Assembly (NCBI GenBank): GCA_049522565.1
Contig: JBEKNT010000087.1
Span: 1 to 19,237, forward strand
Reading direction: 5' to 3'
Length of the DNA stretch: 19,237 nucleotides
DNA from: JASHVB01 sp049522565
Lineage (GTDB): Bacteria; Pseudomonadota; Alphaproteobacteria; Acetobacterales; Acetobacteraceae
The translations under genes were made by a program, and so were the position numbers. The notes beneath the pieces were generated by a model. The model was not told the DNA's origin, did not search any database, and saw nothing but the letters and a program-made list of their open reading frames with translations. Shown here piece by piece: positions 1-8,743 of this stretch (position 1 is its first letter; the number at the start of each line of letters is the position of its first letter).

Positions 1-3000
1 AGCAGAATGCCGCGCTGATCAGCGCCATCAGCTTCTCCAGCGGCAGTTCAGTCACGCTGAGCGGCACCCAGGCCGCCCTGGTGATGGAGGCCCTGGCCGA
101 ACTGCCCAGCGGCAGCCTGACGGTGACCGACGCATTGGTGGCACAGGCCCATGCGCTGGGCGCCCTCGGGTCGCTCGATACGATGACGGTGAGCGACACC
201 GCGGCGCACATCGTCAGTGACCTGACGTTGGGGGCCGCGTCGCAACTCGAGGAGAACGAGTCCAGCATTACCAGCATCAGCAGCACGAGCGGGACGATCG
301 AGCTGAGCTACACCGATGTCAGCCCGGTGACAGCCGCCTTGGCCAAGCTGTCGAGCGGCGCGCTGACGGTCGACAACGTGCCGGTGGCGCATGTTGACGA
401 CATCGTCGGGCTCGGCAGCGTGCTCGCCAGCATGACGGTGCTCGACACCGGCAATGCGGTGCAAACCGACCTGAACCTCGGCGTCTCCTCGGTGCTCGAA
501 ACCACTGTCGGCAGCATCACCGGCATCGGCCTGAGTTCCGGCTCGGTCACGCTGTCGGATAGCGCGGCCGACCTGGTCATGTCGGCACTGGCGCTGCTGG
601 CAAGCGGCAGCCTGTCGGTGACCGACGTGCCGATCTCCGACATCGCGGCGATCGATGGCCTGGGCGCGCCGCTCGCCGGCATGACGGTGAGCGACACCGG
701 CGGCCATATCGCGACCGACCTCATCTCCGGCGGGGCGATCGAAGCGGCAATCAGCGAGATCACCAGCATCAGCCTGAGCAGCGGCTCGGTCGCGCTGACC
801 TATACCGAGGCCACCGCCGTGCCGGACGCGCTGGCGAAGTTGCCGGCGGATAGCCTGACGGTCAGTGCCGTGCCTCTGGCCGATATCGCCAGCGTCGCCG
901 CGCTGAGTGCGCTAGCGACCATGGCCGTGTCGGGCACTGGCAGTGCGATCGGCACCGACCTTGCGCTGGGCGCCGACTCCGTCATCGAGAACAACGTCAG
1001 CAAGATCAGCGGCATCGCGCTGACCAGCGGCTCGGTCTCGCTGACCGACACCCAGGCGGATGCGGTGTTCTCGGCGCTCGCCAAGCTGCCCGACGACAGC
1101 CTGACGGTCAGCGACGTGCCGGTCAGCGATGTCGCGCATATCGCCAGCCTGGGATCGGTGCTTGCCGGAATCACGGTGCAGGACTCCGCAAGCCACGTGC
1201 AGAGCGATCTTGCCACGGGCTCGGCGCTCGCGACGGCCGCAAGCGCAATCACCAGCATCGATCTGACCAGCGGCGAGGTGACGCTGACCGACGCGCAGGC
1301 CGACGCCGTTTTGTCGGTGCTGGGCAAACTGCCCGCGGACAGCCTGGTCGTCACCGGGGTGCCGGTGTCGGACATCGCCACCATCGGCGCGCTGTCGTCG
1401 CTGGATCACATGACGGTGCTCGACAGCACCGCGAACATCGTTGCCGACCTGGATTCAGGTGGGATCATCGCCGGCAACGTCGGATCGATCTCCAAGGTGG
1501 CGATCGACGATGGGCCGATCGATGCGGCGGATGCGGCGACCATCTACAATGCGCTGGGTTCCAAGTTCGATGAATCGGCGCTTACCGTCAGCGACACCGC
1601 CAGCGCCCTGGTAACGGCCGAAAGCGGCGAGCCCGGCATGCTATCCGCCGCGCTGCATGTGACGCTGAGCGCCAACGCGTCGGGGGTGAGCGCGGCGAAC
1701 GCCACCACGCTCTACGCGATACTGGGTCACTCGCTCGGCAGCGAGACGCTCGGCGTAGCGGATACCGCGAGCGACCTGCTGGCTTCCGCCAACGCAGCGG
1801 GCATCGCGTTCGCCACTTCGGTCGAACTGAACGCGCCGTTGACCACGAATGCGCACACCGCGACGCAACTCGCCGGCCTGCATGGGTTCGATGCCGCCGG
1901 TCCGGCAATCACCGTGCAGGACAGCCCCACCAATCTGCTGGATTCCGCATACGCGGCGGGCCTCGCGATCGCCACGACGGTGGAGCCCGACGGGACCTAC
2001 ACCATCTCGGCCACAACGCTTGCCGCGCTGGCCCTGATCAGCGGCTTCAGCGCGGGCGGGCAGGCGATCACGGTGGCGGGCAATGTCAGCGACATCACCG
2101 GACTGAGCTCTGCGGCGCTGGGTTTCACGACGCTGGCGCATGTCACCGACAGCTCGGCGACCGTCGCCGCGGGGCTGGGTGCCCTGCAATCGGCGGTGTC
2201 CGCGCATGGCGATGCGATGTCGATCACGCTGTCCGACGGGACGCCCGGCACGCCCACCATCTTCGTCGATGCCGCCACCTACGCGGCGGATCAGGGCGCG
2301 ATCGACAGCATCACCACCGCCGGTGCGGTGAACGTGACCGACGGCGCAGCGGCCCTTGCGGCCATCGCCAGCGAGCTGGCGAGTGACACCGTGGTGGGCG
2401 AGGTGGACGTTGACGACACGGCGGCCAACATCCTGTCCAATCTCACGGCGTTGGAATCGATCGGCAGCAAGTTCCTGAAGGCGACGATCACCGACAGCTC
2501 GCTGAATGCGTCGGAGATCTCCGCGCTGCTGACCATCCCGAACCTGCAGTCGGGCGCTGTGACGATCTCCGATACCGGCTCGCAGATCGCCGCGGCAATC
2601 GAGGCGAACGGGTCGGCCGGCCTGACCTTCCTCAACGCGCAGACGGTGGTTCTGTCGGGCAATTCGGTGATTGCCGCATCGGATGCGGTGTTGCTGGAGC
2701 AACTCAATAACCTGAAGACGGGCGGCTATGCGCTGGTGGTCTGGGATACCGCGTCGCACCTGACCGACAGCGTGGATGGGTATCTCGCGGCGGAGAAGAA
2801 CAGCCTGATCACCGCGGTGTATCTGAAGACCACCAACGGGACGGCCACGATCACCGCAGCCACCGCGGCAATCCTGCTGTCGATCCCCACGTTCAGCAAG
2901 GACAATCCCCCCGTATCGCTCGGCGGCAGCGGCACCGCCAACGTGCTGACGTTGTCGGACACCGCGGCGCATATCGACGCCCAGTTCAGCGCACTGCACG

Positions 3001-5090
3001 GGCACACGTCGTCGCTGAGCAGTATCGTGGTGAGCGGGAGTGCGACGGTCACCGATTCGGTTTACGCCGATCTGCTGACGCTGGGCGCCACCATGGCAGG
3101 AGGCCAATCGCTGACGGTGCGCGATACCGCGGCAACAATCATCGCCGATGCACCGGGACAGCTTGGTGGCAGCCACAGCATCGCGCCGGCGGTCTGGCAG
3201 ATCTCGGGCAGTGCTGCGGTATCGGAATCGGGTGCCGCTTACCTGGGCGGGCTGGCCGGCTTCAGCGCCGGCGCTTACACGCTGACGCTGTCAGGCAGCG
3301 ATGCGACCACCAGTGAGTCCGACGCCAACGCCATCGGCGTCCTGGGCGGCGCGTTCCATCTCGGCGGATACCAACTCACGGTCAGCGGCACGGTGAGCTA
3401 CGTGTCCGGCCTGACCGCGAACGCCAGACTGATCGTGACGTCGGACATCACCGACAGCTTCTCGCAGATCGCCACGCTGACGCTGGGCGACGGCTTGCTC
3501 GATGGCACGATCACGGTGAACGACAGCGAGGCGATCACCACCACGCAGGCGGGAGATTTCCTCGCCTTGCTTGGCGGGTCGGGTATCCCGGTGTCGAAGG
3601 TCAGCTTCGGTGGCAACGTCGAGAGCATCACCGACACGCTGAACAATATCCAGACCCTGACCGGCAGCAGCGAGTGGACGTCGAATACCGGCGTGCACAG
3701 CGACTTCAGCCTGGTTGTCGCCGACACCGTGGCGACCCTGATCAACCCGGCCAACACCACGGCACTCGCGGCGATGAACGCCACGACGCTGAATGGCAAT
3801 CAGACCGTCAGCGCAGCCAATGCCGAATCACTGTTTGCCGTGGAGAGCACGATCAACTTCAGCCTGGGCAGCTACACGATCACCATCCAGGACTCCGCCG
3901 CGGATCTGCTCAATCCGTCCAACTCCGACGGCGAGGCCATCGCCGCGGTGTGGCAGCTCTCCAGCGCCGACAGCGTCAACGCGGCCGGTGCCGAGACGCT
4001 GCTGCCGGACTCGCAATTTCATCTCAACCACCTGCTGACCGTCGGCGACACGTCGGACAACCTGCTGGATGGCGTGCTCTCCGGCGTCATTACGGCAGCG
4101 GATGCGGCCGATGCAGGCTATGGCGGCAGCGTCCAGGTGACGCTGTCCGACACCGAGACGCTGGACGCAAACACCGCCGAGGCGCTGGTGAGCCTGCCCG
4201 GTTTCCAAAACACCGGCCAACTGTCGATCGCCGACGACTCCGCCTATTTGCTCAATCCGAACAACCTCACAGCCGAAACGGATGCCACCAGCGTGACGCT
4301 GGCGGGCGACGAGACGGTGTCGGCCGCGACGGCGGCCAAGCTCGCGGCACTGCCGAACTTCACCCTTGGCGAAAACACGCTGTCGCTGGCGTCGAACGAC
4401 TACGCCAATGCCACAACGCTGAAAGACATCGCCGATTTCGGCGCCGGCTTCCAGACCGGCAGCTTCACGCTGACCATGACCCAGGACAACGTCAGCCTGA
4501 CGCCGACCGAGTATGCGGCGTTGCAGTCCGACAATGTGTTGCAGAACGGCCATGCCCTGTCGGCCATTCCGACCGGCGCTTCGGTGAGTTCGTCGAGTGG
4601 CAACGTATTCCTGACCGCCACCGGGGTCAGCGGTGCGACATTGAATGTCTATGCCGCGTCAGGGTCGGAATTGCACAGCAGCACGCTGGGATCGTCGTCG
4701 ATCTCGGTGACCCAGGCCGACACATTTGGCACGGTCGGGGGAGCCGTGGTGGTTACCGAGACGATGCCCGGCCACACTGCGGCAACAGCCGAGTCTGCGC
4801 CGCTCATCGCGATCGACCAGACGGTCATCACCACCGATGCCGGCGCGGCAAGTTTCTCCAGCACCGGCGGTGCGAGCACGGTGCAGGTCGGCACCAACGA
4901 ATATATGCAACTGTATACGGCGGGGTCGCAGCCGGCGAGCCCGGTCAATCCGGTGCTGGTCTATGACCCGACAGCACACACGCTGTCGTTCGATGTCGCC
5001 AGCACATCCATTGTGCTGGTGACGCTGGGTGCGCAGACGCATCCGGCATCGCTCGATCCTGCGGAAATTTTCGTAACGCATTTCGCTTGA
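1..5090 (+). CDS. Giant repetitive type I-secreted surface protein (5' end outside window)
   Basis: The reading frame is already open at base 3 and ends with TGA at 5088-5090, so at least 1,695 codons are present and the true start lies left of the window. GTG at 81 is only the first in-frame start codon seen. The protein is built of short beta-strand-like repeats around a VxDTAxxL core. It is rich in Ala, Ser, Thr, Asp and Leu, I see no cysteine, and I count only two arginines after base 81. This composition is typical of type I secretion substrates. No GGxGxDxxx calcium nonapeptides are visible. The C-terminus has the layout of a type I signal: a VLVYDPTAHTLSFD stretch, then VTLG, then an acidic-hydrophobic tail DPAEIFVTHFA. 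The transporter gene starts 10 bases downstream, which supports secretion by that system. It is probably a surface adhesin or matrix protein; its ligand and function are unknown. Confidence 0.85.
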   Translation, partial: QNAALISAISFSSGSSVTLSGTQAALVMEALAELPSGSLTVTDALVAQAHALGALGSLDTMTVSDTAAHIVSDLTLGAASQLEENESSITSISSTSGTIELSYTDVSPVTAALAKLSSGALTVDNVPVAHVDDIVGLGSVLASMTVLDTGNAVQTDLNLGVSSVLETTVGSITGIGLSSGSVTLSDSAADLVMSALALLASGSLSVTDVPISDIAAIDGLGAPLAGMTVSDTGGHIATDLISGGAIEAAISEITSISLSSGSVALTYTEATAVPDALAKLPADSLTVSAVPLADIASVAALSALATMAVSGTGSAIGTDLALGADSVIENNVSKISGIALTSGSVSLTDTQADAVFSALAKLPDDSLTVSDVPVSDVAHIASLGSVLAGITVQDSASHVQSDLATGSALATAASAITSIDLTSGEVTLTDAQADAVLSVLGKLPADSLVVTGVPVSDIATIGALSSLDHMTVLDSTANIVADLDSGGIIAGNVGSISKVAIDDGPIDAADAATIYNALGSKFDESALTVSDTASALVTAESGEPGMLSAALHVTLSANASGVSAANATTLYAILGHSLGSETLGVADTASDLLASANAAGIAFATSVELNAPLTTNAHTATQLAGLHGFDAAGPAITVQDSPTNLLDSAYAAGLAIATTVEPDGTYTISATTLAALALISGFSAGGQAITVAGNVSDITGLSSAALGFTTLAHVTDSSATVAAGLGALQSAVSAHGDAMSITLSDGTPGTPTIFVDAATYAADQGAIDSITTAGAVNVTDGAAALAAIASELASDTVVGEVDVDDTAANILSNLTALESIGSKFLKATITDSSLNASEISALLTIPNLQSGAVTISDTGSQIAAAIEANGSAGLTFLNAQTVVLSGNSVIAASDAVLLEQLNNLKTGGYALVVWDTASHLTDSVDGYLAAEKNSLITAVYLKTTNGTATITAATAAILLSIPTFSKDNPPVSLGGSGTANVLTLSDTAAHIDAQFSALHGHTSSLSSIVVSGSATVTDSVYADLLTLGATMAGGQSLTVRDTAATIIADAPGQLGGSHSIAPAVWQISGSAAVSESGAAYLGGLAGFSAGAYTLTLSGSDATTSESDANAIGVLGGAFHLGGYQLTVSGTVSYVSGLTANARLIVTSDITDSFSQIATLTLGDGLLDGTITVNDSEAITTTQAGDFLALLGGSGIPVSKVSFGGNVESITDTLNNIQTLTGSSEWTSNTGVHSDFSLVVADTVATLINPANTTALAAMNATTLNGNQTVSAANAESLFAVESTINFSLGSYTITIQDSAADLLNPSNSDGEAIAAVWQLSSADSVNAAGAETLLPDSQFHLNHLLTVGDTSDNLLDGVLSGVITAADAADAGYGGSVQVTLSDTETLDANTAEALVSLPGFQNTGQLSIADDSAYLLNPNNLTAETDATSVTLAGDETVSAATAAKLAALPNFTLGENTLSLASNDYANATTLKDIADFGAGFQTGSFTLTMTQDNVSLTPTEYAALQSDNVLQNGHALSAIPTGASVSSSSGNVFLTATGVSGATLNVYAASGSELHSSTLGSSSISVTQADTFGTVGGAVVVTETMPGHTAATAESAPLIAIDQTVITTDAGAASFSSTGGASTVQVGTNEYMQLYTAGSQPASPVNPVLVYDPTAHTLSFDVASTSIVLVTLGAQTHPASLDPAEIFVTHFA
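102..1571 (+). repeat. Six tandem 81-83-codon repeats in the giant protein
   Basis: The landmark L-x-x-x-S/A-L-x-V recurs with its Leu codon at 102, 348, 597, 840, 1086 and 1329. The spacings are 246, 249, 243, 246 and 243 bases, so each unit is 81-83 residues. Within a unit the order is a SLTV-like strand, a VPVSD-like turn, a short helix-like stretch, MTVxDTAxxI, SDLxLG, then ITSIxLSSGSVTLT followed by a short helix ending in ALAKLP. Bases 3-101 encode the tail of a further unit, so the array continues beyond the left edge. The units are clearly homologous but diverged, which suggests old duplication rather than recent expansion. Confidence 0.8.
1572..4580 (+). repeat. Degenerate ~53-60-residue repeats with VxDTAxxL core
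   Basis: After the regular array the protein continues with shorter, more diverged units centred on a hydrophobic-V-x-D-T/S-A-x-x-L motif. Two adjacent units are exactly 53 residues apart (TLGVADTAS to AITVQDSPT to AITVAGNVS). Later motifs include VVWDTASHL, LTLSDTAAHI, LTVRDTAATI, ITIQDSAADLL and LSIADDSAYLL. The core is shared with the 82-residue units, so both classes probably descend from one smaller module. The end of this region is approximate. Confidence 0.6.
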
Positions 5091-5100
5091 GGGGCAGACG

Positions 5101-6795
5101 ATGATCCGCAGCATGCCGGTACGGCAGACGCTTCAGGTGATCGCCGGCCCGCTGGGCTGGGTGGCCGGGTTTTCCTGCTTCCTCAACGTGCTCTACCTCG
5201 CCGCGCCGCTGTACATGATGCAGGTTTACGACCGCGTCATGCACAGCCGCAGCGTGCCGACATTGCTGTATCTGACGCTGATCGTCGCACTGTGCTACAC
5301 GACCTACGCGATTCTCGACGCGGTGCGCGGCCGCGTGCTGTCGGGTGTCAGCGACCTGGTGGAAGACCGGCTGGGCCGCGCGCTGATCGCCCATGTCACC
5401 ACGCCGGCACGCAGCGCACGCGAACAGCCGCTGGCGGTGCATATCGCCCGCGACCTCGACACGGTACGGCAATTCGCCGCGGGCGCCGGCGCCCTGGCAT
5501 TCATCGACCTGCCCTGGGCGCCGATCTATCTCGGTGCCATCGCGCTGTTGCATCCTTTGCTGGGCATGTATGCGGTGGGCGCGGCGATCGTCTTGCTCGG
5601 ACTGACCGTGGCAAGTGAGCAAGCGGCGCGGCGACCGATGGCGGAGGCGGGAAGGCACGCAGCGCGGGCTTACCAATTCGGCGAGGCGGTGACGCGCTAC
5701 GCGGATTGCGCACGCACCATGGGGCTCGGCGCGACGCTGACCGAGCGGTGGCGCACGCTGCGCGGCGACATGCTGTCGGCGCAGACCCGCGCAAGCCATC
5801 GCACCGTGATGCTCGGCGCCGTCGGCAAATGCGCGCGGATGTTCTTCCAGTCCACTATTCTTGGCGTCGGCGCCTGGCTGGCGATCCACGACGAAGTCAG
5901 CGGCGGCGCGGTGTTTGCGGGATCGTTGTTGCTCGGGCGCACGCTGGCACCGGTCGAGGCGATCATCGGCGCATGGCGTCCGACGCTGGCGGCGAAGGAG
6001 GCACTCACCCGTATCGGCCTGCTGACCGCGCATGACGGCACGGCGGAACGGGCGGTCACGCTGCCGGAGGCGCGCGGCGAGCTGTTCATGGAAGGCGTGT
6101 CGTGGACTCCGGCCGGGGCGACACGACCAGTGGTGCGCGGCATCAGCGTGCGCATCGAGCCGGGCGCGGCCCTGGTCATGATCGGACCGAGTGCGGCGGG
6201 CAAGTCCACCGTCTCCCGGCTGATGGTCGGAGCGATGCGGCCGGATACCGGCGTCGTGCGGCTGGACGGTGCAGATCTGGCGACCTGGGACGCAACCCAG
6301 CTTGGCGGTGCTGTCGGCTACCTGCCGCAGGAGGTGGCGCTGTTTCCCGGAACGATCCGCGACAATATCGCGCGCTTCAGCGATGCCAGCGACGAAGCGG
6401 TGGTGGCAGCGGCGAAGGCGGCCTGCGCGCACGAGATGATCGTGCGGCTGCCGAACGGCTACCAGACCATGCTGGACGACAACGCGATGACGCTGTCCGG
6501 CGGGCAGAAGCAGCGCATTGCGCTAGCGCGGGCGTTGTTGGGCGCACCGCGCGTCGTGGTGCTGGACGAGCCCAACGCCAACCTCGACTCGGAAGGCGAG
6601 GCGGCGCTGACCGACTGCGTGCTGGCCCTGAAGGCGCGCAGATGCACCGTGGTGATGATCACGCACCGCATCGGGCTGGTGCGCATCTCCGATTACGTGG
6701 CGACAATGAGCGAGGGGCAGATGACAGGCGTGCAGCGCGCAGGCGAATTCATGGCGCAACATGCGCCGGCCGCGGTGGCAGGAGGCGCAGCGTGA
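5101..6795 (+). CDS. Type I secretion ABC transporter/ATPase, PrtD type
   Basis: This is an inner-membrane exporter of 564 residues that energises one-step secretion of the upstream repeat protein. The N-terminal half (about residues 15-300) is hydrophobic and begins with APLYMMQVYDRVM, characteristic of the PrtD/HlyB transmembrane domain; there is no N-terminal C39 peptidase-like domain. The nucleotide-binding domain has Walker A GPSAAGKST (362-370), signature LSGGQ (465-469), Walker B VVVLDE with Asp489-Glu490, and an H-loop His at 522, so all catalytic elements look intact. The start ATG is preceded by a gagggg Shine-Dalgarno that begins in the upstream stop codon. The length matches the family. 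The stop TGA overlaps a possible ATG at 6795, the usual coupling arrangement for the fusion-protein gene. Confidence 0.95.
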   Translation: MIRSMPVRQTLQVIAGPLGWVAGFSCFLNVLYLAAPLYMMQVYDRVMHSRSVPTLLYLTLIVALCYTTYAILDAVRGRVLSGVSDLVEDRLGRALIAHVTTPARSAREQPLAVHIARDLDTVRQFAAGAGALAFIDLPWAPIYLGAIALLHPLLGMYAVGAAIVLLGLTVASEQAARRPMAEAGRHAARAYQFGEAVTRYADCARTMGLGATLTERWRTLRGDMLSAQTRASHRTVMLGAVGKCARMFFQSTILGVGAWLAIHDEVSGGAVFAGSLLLGRTLAPVEAIIGAWRPTLAAKEALTRIGLLTAHDGTAERAVTLPEARGELFMEGVSWTPAGATRPVVRGISVRIEPGAALVMIGPSAAGKSTVSRLMVGAMRPDTGVVRLDGADLATWDATQLGGAVGYLPQEVALFPGTIRDNIARFSDASDEAVVAAAKAACAHEMIVRLPNGYQTMLDDNAMTLSGGQKQRIALARALLGAPRVVVLDEPNANLDSEGEAALTDCVLALKARRCTVVMITHRIGLVRISDYVATMSEGQMTGVQRAGEFMAQHAPAAVAGGAA

Positions 6796-6797
6796 TG

Positions 6798-6991
6798 CGG
6801 TTGTTCGCAAGGAACTTCTCCCGGCTTCGGCAGGAAAGGTCGAGATACGCGGCGTCGAGGGTAAGAGAGCAGCGAGCGCCCCAGGGCCAGTCATTCTTGC
6901 CCCGCGATGAGGCTGAGCGGGGCGACCCGATCACCCTCACCCTCGCCGCTGACGCGGCTCGACCTCTCCCGCTTCGCGGGCGAGGTGTACT
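6798..6991. repeat. Palindrome-rich intergenic repeat between transporter and fusion-protein genes
   Basis: This 194-base stretch separates two genes that normally abut. It contains a perfect 7-bp inverted repeat, gccccgc at 6899-6905 and gcggggc at 6917-6923. Next to the fusion-protein start, cctctcccgc (6963-6972) faces gcgggcgagg (about 6976-6985), 9 of 10 bases pairing. The ccctcaccctcgccgctgac run followed by cctctcccgc resembles interspersed REP-like elements known from alphaproteobacteria. The distal arm ends in gaggtg, which acts as the apparent Shine-Dalgarno of the next gene. A 66-codon ORF from ATG 6795 runs through the repeat to 6995 but looks like repeat-derived translation, not a gene. 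Confidence 0.6.
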
Positions 6992-8260
6992 ATGAGAGCT
7001 GCCATCGTTACCGGCGTGCTGACGATCGGCGTGTTCTTCGGCGGGCTGGGGACATGGTCGATGCTGGCGCCGCTGGACAGCGCGGTGGTTGGCGCCGGCG
7101 CACTGACGGTGCACGGCAACCGGAAGACCGTGCAGCATCGCGAAGGCGGCATCGTCGCGGCATTGCTCGTGCAGGAGGGCGGCACAGTCGAGCAGGGCCA
7201 GTTGCTGGTGCGGCTCGACGACACCCAGGCCCGCGCGGTGTACGATGTGCACCGCTCGCAGCTTCTGGGCGACGAGGCGCTGTCGGCACGCGATCTCGCG
7301 GAACTGGCCGACGCTACCGCGATCGACTTTCCCGGCGACCTGAAGCCGGATGACCCGATCGCCGCGGCGGTGATGAATCGCGAACGGATCGTGTTCCGCA
7401 ATCATGTCGAGCTGCTGGCGCGCCAGCTCGACGTGGTGGACCAGCGCATCGTCCAGGCGCGTTCGCAGGAGGCGGGGGCGAAAGAGCAACTTGACTCCAT
7501 GGGTCGGCAATTGGCGTTGGCGGAGCAGGAGCTGCACGCGGTCGGCGAATTGGAGAAGATCGGGCTGGCGCCAAAAAACCGCATGCTGGAGCTGGAACGT
7601 GGCGTGGAGGCGCTGCGCGGCCAGGTGGGACAGTTGTTGTCCGACGTTGCGCGGTTCGGCTCGGCGGCGGTGGAGCTGGAGGCGGAAAAGCTGCGGCTGC
7701 GCCAAGCGTCGCAGTCGGACGCCACGCACGAGTTGCGCGATGCGCAGTTGCGCATCAACGATGTGCTGCCGCGCCTGGCGGCCGACCGAGATCTGCTCGG
7801 GCGGCTGGAAATCCGCGCGCCGATCACCGGCGAGGTGGTGAACCTGGCGATCTTCACCAAGGGTGGCGTGATCGAGCCGGGCAAACCGATCATGGATATC
7901 GTGCCGCGCGCGGCGACGATCGTGGCAGAGGCGGAGATCCGGCCGGAGGACGTGGAACACCTGCGCGTCGGCCAGGCAGCGCAGGTCACGGCGACCGGCT
8001 TCAGCCTGCGCGACGCCTCGCCGATCGACGGTGAGGTCACGGTGATCTCCGCCGACCGGGTGACGGACGCAAGAACCGGACGCAGCTATTTCAAGGCGGA
8101 GATTGCCCTGGTGGCCGACCGGCAGGGCGGCGCGCTGCTGCGTCGGCTGGGACCGGGGATGCCGGTGCAAGTGATCGTGCCGACCCGGGCGCGCACGGCG
8201 TTCGACTACTTGGTGGGGCCGTTGCGGCAGAGCTTCCGCGGGGCGTTGCGGGAGCTATGA
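6992..8260 (+). CDS. HlyD-family type I secretion membrane fusion protein
   Basis: The 422-residue periplasmic adaptor joins the ABC transporter to an outer-membrane channel. It has one N-terminal membrane segment (about residues 3-22) followed by APLDSAVVGAG. The first lipoyl half-motif is near residues 38-75 (VQHREGGIVAALLVQEG). A long charged coiled coil covers about 95-265, the second lipoyl half lies at 274-305 (IRAPITGEVV at 274-283), then a beta-barrel region and the C-terminal PGMPVQVIVPTRART. Start ATG 6992 has gaggtg five bases upstream, supplied by the intergenic repeat. The cytoplasmic N-terminus is only two or three residues, shorter than usual, so the original start may have been the ATG at 6795 before a repeat inserted. 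The preceding substrate and transporter genes place it in a complete inner-membrane type I module; no TolC gene is in view. Confidence 0.93.
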   Translation: MRAAIVTGVLTIGVFFGGLGTWSMLAPLDSAVVGAGALTVHGNRKTVQHREGGIVAALLVQEGGTVEQGQLLVRLDDTQARAVYDVHRSQLLGDEALSARDLAELADATAIDFPGDLKPDDPIAAAVMNRERIVFRNHVELLARQLDVVDQRIVQARSQEAGAKEQLDSMGRQLALAEQELHAVGELEKIGLAPKNRMLELERGVEALRGQVGQLLSDVARFGSAAVELEAEKLRLRQASQSDATHELRDAQLRINDVLPRLAADRDLLGRLEIRAPITGEVVNLAIFTKGGVIEPGKPIMDIVPRAATIVAEAEIRPEDVEHLRVGQAAQVTATGFSLRDASPIDGEVTVISADRVTDARTGRSYFKAEIALVADRQGGALLRRLGPGMPVQVIVPTRARTAFDYLVGPLRQSFRGALREL

Positions 8261-8306
8261 GGGCGGGTGTGGTGTCCATGATGGGCTTGGTGCGGGTGGC
8301 GACGGC

Positions 8307-8348
8307 GTTAAGAAAGTAGATTCACCACAAAGACACAAAGACACGAAG
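8307..8348. repeat. Left 42-bp terminal inverted repeat of the cassette
   Basis: It begins gttaagaaagtagattcacc and ends gacacgaag. Inside, from 8326 to 8349, an 8-bp unit cacaaaga occurs three times in tandem, the last with one change (cacgaaga). It pairs with 8744-8785 with a single mismatch. Pairing stops sharply at the outer edge because base 8306 no longer matches. Confidence 0.9.
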
Positions 8349-8378
8349 AACGAACCAACGCCTCGGAAGGATCGTGCC

Positions 8379-8741
8379 ATGCGGTTGAGTGGACGGGTCA
8401 TCGGCATGGGCATCGAAGTCCATCGGCAACTCGGCCCCGGTTTATTGGAGTCGGCTTATGAAGAATGTCTTTGCTACGGGTTGGCTCAAGCCGGTGTGGG
8501 GTTTGCTCGCCAGGTCGCGCTGCCTATCGTCTACAAGGGTCAGCGGCTTGCCTTGGAATACCGGATGGATATCGTCGTGGAACCCGGATTGGTACTCGAA
8601 ATCAAATCGGTTGAACAACTTGCTCCGATCCACGAAGCACAGTTGCTGACCTATCTTCGCCTGAGTGGCCACCGCGTCGGCCTGCTGATGAATTTCAACA
8701 CCGCTGTGCTCAAGGACGGCATCCGCCGCCGGGTTCTATGA
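8379..8741 (+). CDS. GxxExxY family protein, PD-(D/E)XK-like
   Basis: This 120-residue protein carries the family signature GPGLLESAYEECL, with G21, E24 and Y27 forming GxxExxY. A nuclease-like PD-(D/E)XK core follows: Asp64 in EYRMDI, Glu74-Ile-Lys76 in LEIKS, then Gln88 and Tyr92 in a QxxxY motif like that of RecB-type nucleases. These residues are consistent with a small metal-dependent nuclease fold, but no activity has been shown for the family as far as I know. The start ATG has ggaagga seven bases upstream; the N-terminus is slightly shorter than in many relatives. It is the only gene inside a pair of near-perfect 42-bp inverted repeats, so it probably travels with them. Confidence 0.85.
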   Translation: MRLSGRVIGMGIEVHRQLGPGLLESAYEECLCYGLAQAGVGFARQVALPIVYKGQRLALEYRMDIVVEPGLVLEIKSVEQLAPIHEAQLLTYLRLSGHRVGLLMNFNTAVLKDGIRRRVL

Positions 8742-8743
8742 AC

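Noticed and set aside
1641..3176. 511-codon minus-strand frame opposite the giant repeat protein
   Set aside because: It is antisense to a well-supported coding region, rich in Arg, Gly and Gln as expected from reversed GC-rich codons, and has no family motif. The same holds for other minus frames at 48-707, 308-1409, 3828-4553 and 4659-5114.
4945..6432. 495-codon minus-strand frame opposite the ABC transporter
   Set aside because: Antisense to a transporter with complete Walker and signature motifs; the translation has no recognisable domain and arginine-rich random character.
6795..6995. Possible 66-codon gene starting in the ABC transporter stop
   Set aside because: After about 20 codons it runs through the palindromic repeat and ends in the sequence (PLPLRGRGVL) that such repeats typically encode. 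It may mark the former HlyD start but is not a credible gene.
6749..8170. 473-codon minus-strand frame opposite the HlyD gene
   Set aside because: It is the mirror of the HlyD gene plus the intergenic repeat; no ribosome site and no protein-like motif.
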